A DNA stretch of 5,893 nt from positions 1 through 5,893 of the forward strand of contig JAPUIV010000211.1 in assembly GCA_027296665.1 (NCBI GenBank), read 5' to 3'. The position numbers and the translations under genes are program-made. Shown here in pieces: positions 1 through 4,450 of the stretch. The first letter of the stretch is position 1; the number at the start of each line of letters is the position of its first letter. The DNA comes from Acidobacteriota bacterium. GTDB lineage: Bacteria; Acidobacteriota; Polarisedimenticolia; JAPUIV01. The notes beneath the pieces are model-generated. The model was given only the letters and a program-made list of their open reading frames with translations, searched no databases and was not told where the DNA came from.

Positions 1-49
1 AGGAAAAAGATGACGAGCAGGGAGGCTTTGACGTACACAGAAAGCCACG

Positions 50-70
50 GAGGTCCGGAAGGACTCTTTT
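50..70 (+). terminator. Possible weak intrinsic terminator
   Basis: GTCC (53-56) and GGAC (61-64) can pair around a GGAA tetraloop of the GNRA class. Two more pairs (G50-C66, A51-U65) are possible with G52 bulged. The hairpin is followed by TTTT and CCCC. The stem is short and the U-tract only four long, so this is a weak candidate. It could end a transcript entering from the left edge, but the frames entering there run past it (stops at 91-93 and 99-101), which argues against it. Confidence 0.2.
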
Positions 71-427
71 CCCCATCGTTGGTGGCCGCGTGAGGCGGTG
101 AAGGGGACCGTTTCCACCTGATACCGGCCATCAATATCAACGGTTTATGCCGATTTCCTCCCAGAGCCGGATAAGGGTATTTTCAGGCCGTGGATTCCGG
201 AACTCTTCCGTTCCTTCCTCATCCGGGTCCGAAAACCGGTTTCCCCGCCCCAACGACTGCCTGGTTTTTCCCCGTTAAGCTGGGTGGCTAAACGACCGGA
301 CACCCCATTCCGAAAACCCTGTGCCGAGTGGGCGACACACCACGCTAGCAACCAGGGCAAACCTAGATGGAATCAGGTTCCTCTATAAAACAAGGGGAAA
401 CGCATCAACCCTAAATAGTTCAGAGCC

Positions 428-541
428 TTAAATCTTCGGGTTGAGAACGCTCCTCCCCACAAAGCCTCCTTCTCCGACTGCGATTGACTGCGAATATGCC
501 TCTCCCATATACGGCGAAACCCGCGATTTGTCAAGGAATTC
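428..541 (-). pseudogene. Possible relic of Y1/IS200-like transposase C-terminus
   Basis: The minus-strand frame ending at TAA (428-430) reads SQSIAVGEGGFVGRS at 491-449. In remembered REP-associated tyrosine transposases (Y1_Tnp, IS200/IS605-like) the region after the catalytic domain often has a segment of the form W-T-E-S-(I/L)-A-V-G-x-x-x-F-V. The match here is SIAVG plus FV with correct spacing. The HUH motif, the catalytic tyrosine and a start codon are absent. Upstream codons in the same frame are Pro/Gly/Arg-rich and look non-coding, so only a fragment would remain. The element ends described at 741-851 fit the same idea. The resemblance is short and from memory, so chance similarity is a real alternative. 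Confidence 0.25.
506..534 (-). promoter_or_regulatory. Promoter-like boxes, leftward
   Basis: On the minus strand a perfect TTGACA (529-534) is followed, after exactly 17 bases, by TATATG (506-511), which matches the TATAAT consensus at four of six positions. It would transcribe leftward into a region with no recognised gene, and the -10 box is mediocre. It may be chance, a relic of the decayed element, or the start of a small untranslated RNA. Confidence 0.2.
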
Positions 542-612
542 TGGGGTTTGGAGAGGTTTTCGGAGGGACCGACAGCAAGAAGGGCCGGCGGGAGAAAGCC
601 CTCCCCCTTTCC

Positions 613-747
613 TTAATAGGGGTCCGGGCAGGCGAAGATGCGCTCGATCCCGAGCCAGGTCTGCCCCCAGGTGCCGAGGTTCGGGGCCGCGCCCGCCGGG
701 ATCTTCAGTCGCCCTACTGGCTTCTTCCGATCCCGGCGCTGGGGTCA
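613..747 (-). pseudogene. Stop-bounded 43-codon frame, unidentified gene fragment
   Basis: Between TGA (745-747) and TAA (613-615) the minus strand has 43 open codons. Its C-terminal part reads NLGTWGQTWLGIERIFACP followed by DPY. The balanced composition (three aromatic positions in a short stretch, few Arg/Pro runs) looks more like real protein than the overlapping minus frame 428-838, which is Pro/Gly/Arg-rich. There is no start codon at its beginning, and the upstream stop lies in the GGGGTCA end of the 741-851 segment, as if an insertion had cut a gene. I do not recognise the family. High-GC DNA yields open frames of this length by chance, so confidence is low. Confidence 0.2.
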
Positions 748-851
748 ATTCAGATACTGTACTCATCAATGATAACTGAACCGCCCCGGGATTGTCGGAG
801 GCTCCATTTCTTGAGAGGATAGGGTCAGTATTTACCATCAGCCTTGACCCT
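741..851. mobile_element. Possible MITE-like remnant with GGGTCAA inverted ends
   Basis: GGGTCAA at 742-748 is matched by its exact reverse complement TTGACCC at 844-850. Beyond the seven matched bases both ends continue with a partly shared pattern (two bases, C, one base, GAT). A third copy, AGGGTCA at 821-827, forms a perfect 7-bp inverted pair with TGACCCT at 845-851 across 17 bases. The segment has no coding capacity. Ends built on GGGTCA are, as I recall, common in IS200-like/REP-associated elements of deltaproteobacteria. No target-site duplication is visible outside the ends, so this could also be a chance hairpin or an operator. Confidence 0.35.
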
Positions 852-873
852 CCTTGGAGTCCCGAAGTATAGT
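844..873 (+). promoter_or_regulatory. Sigma70-type promoter for nnr-tsaE
   Basis: TTGACC (844-849, 5/6 to consensus) and TATAGT (868-873, 5/6 to consensus) are separated by 18 bases, a normal spacing for a housekeeping sigma factor. Transcription should start near 880, giving a leader of only about 20 nt before the nnr ATG at 901. It is the strongest promoter-like signal seen in the window and is correctly placed and oriented. The -35 hexamer overlaps the right inverted end of the 741-851 segment. Confidence 0.6.
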
Positions 874-882
874 ACCGGGTCT

Positions 883-897
883 TTACCCCGGGGGTAA
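883..897 (+). promoter_or_regulatory. Palindrome over the nnr ribosome-binding region
   Basis: TTACCCC (883-889) and GGGGTAA (891-897) form a perfect 7-bp inverted repeat centred on G890. The run GGGGG (890-894), six bases before the ATG, is the only Shine-Dalgarno-like purine tract available to nnr. In RNA the repeat would partly hide that tract, although real folding would open the centre to make a loop. As DNA it lies just downstream of the predicted start site, where a repressor could bind. It shows symmetry only; a regulatory role is inferred. Confidence 0.4.
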
Positions 898-900
898 CCG

Positions 901-2451
901 ATGAAGATTCTCACTTCCGAGCAGATGCGGAACATCGACCGGCGCGCCATCGAAGAGGTCGGAATCCCCGATCTGGTTCTCATGGAGAACGCCGGCGGCC
1001 AGGCGGCCGAAACGGTTCTGGAGCGCTACCCCGATGTCGACCCGGAGGGGATCCTGGTCCTGTGCGGCAAGGGGAACAACGGCGGCGACGGCCTGGTCCT
1101 GGCCCGCCACCTCATCGGCCGCGGCCTGAATCCCCGCATCATCCTCCTGTTCAAAAGAGCAGAATACAGGGGAAACTCCGACCACCAGCTGAAAATCCTG
1201 GAAAAATCGGGCGCCAAGTTCACCGAGATCCCGACCTCGGGTGCCTGGGAGGAATTCCGCCGCGAGCTGCCGGAGTTCGAGGTGATCGTCGATGCCGTCC
1301 TGGGGACCGGACTGGTAAAACCGGTGGAGGGATTCCTGGAAAAGGTCTTCATCGATCTGAACGCCACTTCCGCGGAGATCGTCTCGATCGACATCCCCTC
1401 CGGCCTGTCGGGTAACTCGAGCGAGATCCTCGGTCCCGCGGTTCAGGCCGACGCCACCATCGTCCTCGCCTGCCCCAAGATCCCCCATATCTTCCCGCCG
1501 GCGGAGGAACTGGTCGGCGAGGTTTACGTGGCCGACATCGGCATCCCGGAACAGTGCATCGATCAGGAGGGTGTATCGCTCAACCTGATCGACGAGGATT
1601 CCCTCGACGGCCTTCTTCCCGACCGCGACCGCCAGAGCCACAAGGGAGATTTCGGCCATATCCTGGTCATTGCCGGCTCGGCGGGCAAGCCCGGCGCCGC
1701 CCGGATGGTGGCCGCCGGTGCGCTGCGGGCCGGGGCGGGGCTGGTGACCACCGCCACGCCACTGAGCGCCCAGGGTGTGGTCGGCTTCCAGTTGATGGAA
1801 ATGATGACGGAGGGGCTGCCGGAAACGCGCGAGGGGACCCTCTCCACCAAGGCGGTCGCCCGGGTGAAAAAACTGCAGGAGGGGAAAACCGTGATGACGG
1901 TCGGACCGGGGTTGTCGACGGCGGCCGAGACCCAATCGGCAATACGTGAGATCGTTGCCACCACCTCGCTGCCGGTGATCCTGGACGCCGACGGGATCAA
2001 TGCCTTCGCCTCCCACCCCGAGGCGCTGTTCGGCAAATCCCGCCCCGTTCTTCTCACCCCTCATCCGGGGGAGATGGGGCGCATTCTGAAGATCTCCGCG
2101 GAGGAGGTGCAGGCCGACCGGCTCGGCATCTGCCGGCGATTCGCCAAGGAACACCGCTGTTACCTGGTCCTCAAGGGGTACCGCACCCTGATCGGCACCC
2201 CGGAGGGAGAGGTATACGTCAACGTGACCGGGAATCCTGGGATGGCGACCGGAGGCTCCGGCGATGTCCTCACCGGAGTACTATCGGGCCTGGTCGGGCA
2301 GGGGCTCACCATGTTGCAGGCGGCCCTGCTCGGAGTTCATCTGCACGGCCTGGCCGGCGACCTGGCGGCCGAGAAGATCGGCGAGATCCCCCTGATGGCC
2401 GGGGACATCCTGAAATTCCTGCCGGAGGCCTTTCGCCGCCTCACCGGTTGA
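901..2451 (+). CDS. nnr: Bifunctional NAD(P)HX epimerase/dehydratase
   Basis: This 516-residue protein repairs hydrated NADH and NADPH: the N-terminal YjeF_N domain (about 1-225) epimerises R- and S-NAD(P)HX, and the C-terminal ribokinase-like domain (about 235-516) dehydrates S-NAD(P)HX using ADP or ATP. Visible N-domain signatures are MENAG (28-32), KGNNGGDG (57-64), VDAVLGTGL (130-138) and SIDIPSGL (162-169). C-domain signatures are SHKGDFG (246-252), LDADG (361-365), TPHPGE (386-391), LKGYRT (424-429) and NPGMATGGSGD (445-455), whose final Asp is in the usual catalytic position. Length and domain order are normal for the bacterial fusion. The ATG at 901 is preceded by an in-frame TAA at 895-897, so no earlier start is possible. 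It sits 37 nt before tsaE under the promoter at 844-873. The enzyme is expected to be cytosolic. Nothing is missing. Confidence 0.97.
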   Translation: MKILTSEQMRNIDRRAIEEVGIPDLVLMENAGGQAAETVLERYPDVDPEGILVLCGKGNNGGDGLVLARHLIGRGLNPRIILLFKRAEYRGNSDHQLKILEKSGAKFTEIPTSGAWEEFRRELPEFEVIVDAVLGTGLVKPVEGFLEKVFIDLNATSAEIVSIDIPSGLSGNSSEILGPAVQADATIVLACPKIPHIFPPAEELVGEVYVADIGIPEQCIDQEGVSLNLIDEDSLDGLLPDRDRQSHKGDFGHILVIAGSAGKPGAARMVAAGALRAGAGLVTTATPLSAQGVVGFQLMEMMTEGLPETREGTLSTKAVARVKKLQEGKTVMTVGPGLSTAAETQSAIREIVATTSLPVILDADGINAFASHPEALFGKSRPVLLTPHPGEMGRILKISAEEVQADRLGICRRFAKEHRCYLVLKGYRTLIGTPEGEVYVNVTGNPGMATGGSGDVLTGVLSGLVGQGLTMLQAALLGVHLHGLAGDLAAEKIGEIPLMAGDILKFLPEAFRRLTG

Positions 2452-2460
2452 TCCCCCATC

Positions 2461-2478
2461 CCGGGAACAGATTCCCGG
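2461..2478 (+). repeat. Intercistronic inverted repeat before tsaE
   Basis: CCGGGAA (2461-2467) and TTCCCGG (2472-2478) are perfect reverse complements around a four-base CAGA loop. The hairpin fills the middle of the 37-nt gap and ends 10 bases before the tsaE ATG. No T-run follows, so it is not a standard terminator. It may stabilise the upstream message or modulate tsaE translation. Confidence 0.45.
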
Positions 2479-2488
2479 CAATTCCAAC

Positions 2489-2923
2489 ATGTCGAGCCCG
2501 GAAAATATCTTTCTCAGCGGATCGGAAAACGACACCTACGAATTTGGCCGGAAGATCGGCCGGGAGCTCAAAGGCGGGGATATCGTTTTTCTCCGCGGTC
2601 CCCTAGGATCCGGCAAGACGGTCCTGGCCCGCGGCATCAGCGCCGGCGCCGGCTGTGACCCCCGCGAGGTACGCTCCCCCACATTCACGCTGGTCAATGA
2701 GTACCACGGCCGCCTGACGGTGCATCATTGCGATCTCTATCGGATCGAGGCTCCGTCAGATCTCGACGAGCTCGGCCTGGAGGAGATTTTCGCCGGCCGG
2801 GGAATCTGCCTGGTGGAATGGCCGGAGCGGCTCGCCGGCTTCCTGCCCGGCGGCCGGATCGAGATCGATCTCGAGGACCTCGGCGGCGATCGCCGGCGCA
2901 TCCGGGTCCGCCACGCCGCCTGA
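2489..2923 (+). CDS. tsaE: tRNA t6A37 biosynthesis ATPase TsaE
   Basis: A 144-residue P-loop ATPase of the TsaE (YjeE) family. It works with TsaB and TsaD, which transfer the threonylcarbamoyl group onto A37 of ANN-decoding tRNAs; TsaE ATP hydrolysis keeps that complex turning over. The Walker A motif is GPLGSGKT (37-44). The family segments SPTFTLVNEY (63-72), HHCDLYR (79-85, with the conserved Asp82) and VEWPER (109-114) follow in order, and length is typical. The ATG at 2489 lacks a recognisable Shine-Dalgarno sequence; the preceding bases are a hairpin and then AATTCCAAC, so translation may depend on coupling to nnr 37 nt upstream. The nnr-tsaE pairing is conserved in many bacteria. tsaB and tsaD are not in this window. 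Confidence 0.95.
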   Translation: MSSPENIFLSGSENDTYEFGRKIGRELKGGDIVFLRGPLGSGKTVLARGISAGAGCDPREVRSPTFTLVNEYHGRLTVHHCDLYRIEAPSDLDELGLEEIFAGRGICLVEWPERLAGFLPGGRIEIDLEDLGGDRRRIRVRHAA

Positions 2924-2954
2924 TACCCATCCGATCGGGGCCAGGCTGGGAAAT

Positions 2955-4421
2955 TCAGTCAAGCTGGTAGTTCGGCGCTTCCTTGGTGATGATCACATCG
3001 TGCGCGTGCCCCTCGCGCAACCCGGCCGGGCTCACCCGCAGGAAACGGGCCTTCTTGTGGAATGTGGGAATATCGGGACAACCGCAGTAACCCATGCCGC
3101 TGCGCAGCCCCCCGACCAGTTGCGGGACCAGGGCGGTCAGGCTGCCCTTGTAGGGCACCCGTCCCTCGATCCCCTCCGGGACCAATTTGTCCACCCCAGC
3201 CGCCGGGTCCTGGAAATACCGGTCGCGGCCCCCCTTGCGCATCGCCCCGATCGAACCCATCCCGCGGTACGACTTGAACGATCTTCCCTGGTACAGGACC
3301 AGCTCTCCGGGGGACTCCTCGGTGCCGGCGAACAGGCTGCCGATCATGACGCTGTGGGCGCCGGTGGCAATCGCCTTGGCGATGTCGCCGGAGTACCGGA
3401 TGCCGCCGTCGGCGATCACCGGGATCCCCGCGTCCCGGGCGGCCCGGCAGGCCATGGAGATGGCCGTCACCTGCGGAACGCCGACTCCGGTCACCACCCG
3501 CGTGGTGCAGATCGAACCCGGCCCCATGCCGACCTTGACGGCATCCACGCCGGCCCGGATCAGGTCCCGGGTCGCTTCCTCCGTGGCGACGTTGCCGGCC
3601 ACCAGCTGGATTTCGGGAAGCTCCTTGCGGAGAAGAACGACGATGTCCAGCACGCCCTTGCTGTGACCGTGGGCGGTGTCGACCACCAGAGCGTCGACAC
3701 GGGCCTCGACCAGGGCGCGGGCCCTTTCCAGGGTCTCCTCCCCCACCCCGAGGGCGGCTCCGACCCGGAGGCGGCCCAGATCGTCCTTGCAAGCATCCGG
3801 GTACTGGGTGATCTTCTGGATGTCCTTGACGGTGATCAATCCCTTGAGCCGGTAGTTCTCGTCGACGACCGGAAGCTTTTCGATCCGGTGCTCGTGCAGG
3901 AGCTTCTTGGCCTTTTCCAGCGTGGTGCCGACCGGAACGGTGATCAGGTTCTTCCGGGTCATCAGCGACGAGATCGGCACGTCGAGTTTCGTCTCGAACC
4001 GGAGATCCCGGTTGGTCAGGATCCCGACCAGGCGGCCATCGGGATCGGTGATTGGGACTCCCGAGATGCGAAACCGCTTCATGACCCGGAGCGCCTCCGA
4101 GATCTTCTTGTCGGGCGTTACCGTGATCGGATCGACGATCATGCCGCTCTCGGAGCGCTTCACCTTGTCCACTTCACCCGCCTGCTCCTCGATCGACATG
4201 TTGCGGTGGATGATCCCGATGCCGCCCTGCTGGGCCATGGCGATCGCCAGCCGCGATTCCGTCACGGTGTCCATGGCGGCGCTGACGATCGGGATGTTGA
4301 GACGGATCTCCCGGGTAAAGAGAGTCGAGACTTTTACTTGGGCAGGAAGAACCTCCGATCTTTCCGGATACAGGAGAACATCGTCAAAGGTGAGTCCTTC
4401 CGTCATCGGCCCCTCTAACAT
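2955..4421 (-). CDS. guaB: Inosine-5'-monophosphate dehydrogenase
   Basis: IMP dehydrogenase oxidises IMP to XMP with NAD+, the committed step of GMP synthesis, in the cytosol. Using the ATG at 4419-4421 the protein has 488 residues, typical for bacteria. It opens with EGLTFDDVLL (8-17), then a tandem CBS (Bateman) module at about 95-205, which in the family binds purine nucleotides allosterically. The catalytic loop GSICTTR (302-308, nucleophile Cys305), GMGPGS (298-303, potassium site), ADGGIR (337-342), RGMGS (386-390) and the Arg401-Tyr402 pair in the mobile flap are all present. The reading frame is open back to an ATG at 4493 inside secA, but 4421 is preferred because AAGGAG lies six bases before it and the N-terminus then matches the family; ATG 4406 is a second option. 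It follows secA by 29 nt and converges on tsaE. guaA, often next to guaB, does not follow. Confidence 0.97.
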   Translation of the reverse strand: MLEGPMTEGLTFDDVLLYPERSEVLPAQVKVSTLFTREIRLNIPIVSAAMDTVTESRLAIAMAQQGGIGIIHRNMSIEEQAGEVDKVKRSESGMIVDPITVTPDKKISEALRVMKRFRISGVPITDPDGRLVGILTNRDLRFETKLDVPISSLMTRKNLITVPVGTTLEKAKKLLHEHRIEKLPVVDENYRLKGLITVKDIQKITQYPDACKDDLGRLRVGAALGVGEETLERARALVEARVDALVVDTAHGHSKGVLDIVVLLRKELPEIQLVAGNVATEEATRDLIRAGVDAVKVGMGPGSICTTRVVTGVGVPQVTAISMACRAARDAGIPVIADGGIRYSGDIAKAIATGAHSVMIGSLFAGTEESPGELVLYQGRSFKSYRGMGSIGAMRKGGRDRYFQDPAAGVDKLVPEGIEGRVPYKGSLTALVPQLVGGLRSGMGYCGCPDIPTFHKKARFLRVSPAGLREGHAHDVIITKEAPNYQLD

Positions 4422-4427
4422 TCCAGT

Positions 4428-4433
4428 CTCCTT
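4428..4433 (-). promoter_or_regulatory. Shine-Dalgarno sequence fixing the guaB start
   Basis: On the minus strand AAGGAG lies six bases upstream of the ATG at 4419-4421. It lies entirely in the gap after the secA stop, and it decides the guaB start over the longer frame from 4493, which has no comparable site and would overlap the secA end. Confidence 0.75.
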
Positions 4434-4450
4434 CTTGCGGCGTTTTCCCT

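Larger units (their letters stand above)
1..880. other. Gene-poor region with decayed DNA
   Basis: No intact gene is supported here. All six frames are broken into short pieces, the longest stop-bounded frames do not look like known proteins over their length, and the composition is visibly more AT-rich than the genes to the right. At the extreme left two plus-strand frames run in from outside the window, one ending at TGA 91-93 and one at TGA 99-101. Either could be the tail of an upstream gene, but neither is recognisable. The minus-strand frame 145-360 (71 codons, basic and Gly/Ser-rich) has no motif I recognise. Fragments that may be relics of mobile DNA are listed separately (431-541, 613-747, 741-851). 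No tRNA, rRNA or CRISPR repeat was seen. Confidence 0.6.

Noticed and set aside
233..242. 10-bp palindrome AAACCGGTTT
   Set aside because: Short self-complementary sequences are expected by chance in this length, and it has no promoter or gene nearby to act on.
590..610. Hairpin GGGAG/CTCCC followed by CC and TTT as a terminator
   Set aside because: The stem is only 5 bp, the T-run only three, and no gene ends just before it.
441..822. Two overlapping 112-codon plus-strand frames
   Set aside because: Both overlap heavily, are Arg/Pro-rich and lack motifs or a convincing ribosome-binding site; they are chance frames in the decayed region.
428..838. Intact 136-residue minus-strand protein
   Set aside because: The frame is mostly Pro/Gly/Arg-rich with no overall family likeness, no ribosome-binding site was seen, and a more protein-like frame overlaps it. 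Only the C-terminal fragment is worth noting.
883..2154. 423-codon minus-strand open frame opposite nnr
   Set aside because: Antisense shadow of nnr with low-complexity Gly/Arg/Asp-rich product and no recognisable motif. The plus strand has every family signature in order.
3000..4418. 472-codon plus-strand open frame opposite guaB
   Set aside because: It is the antisense shadow of a clear IMP dehydrogenase: codon bias in GC-rich DNA keeps the opposite frame open. The product is His/Asp/Gly/Pro-rich with no family motif.
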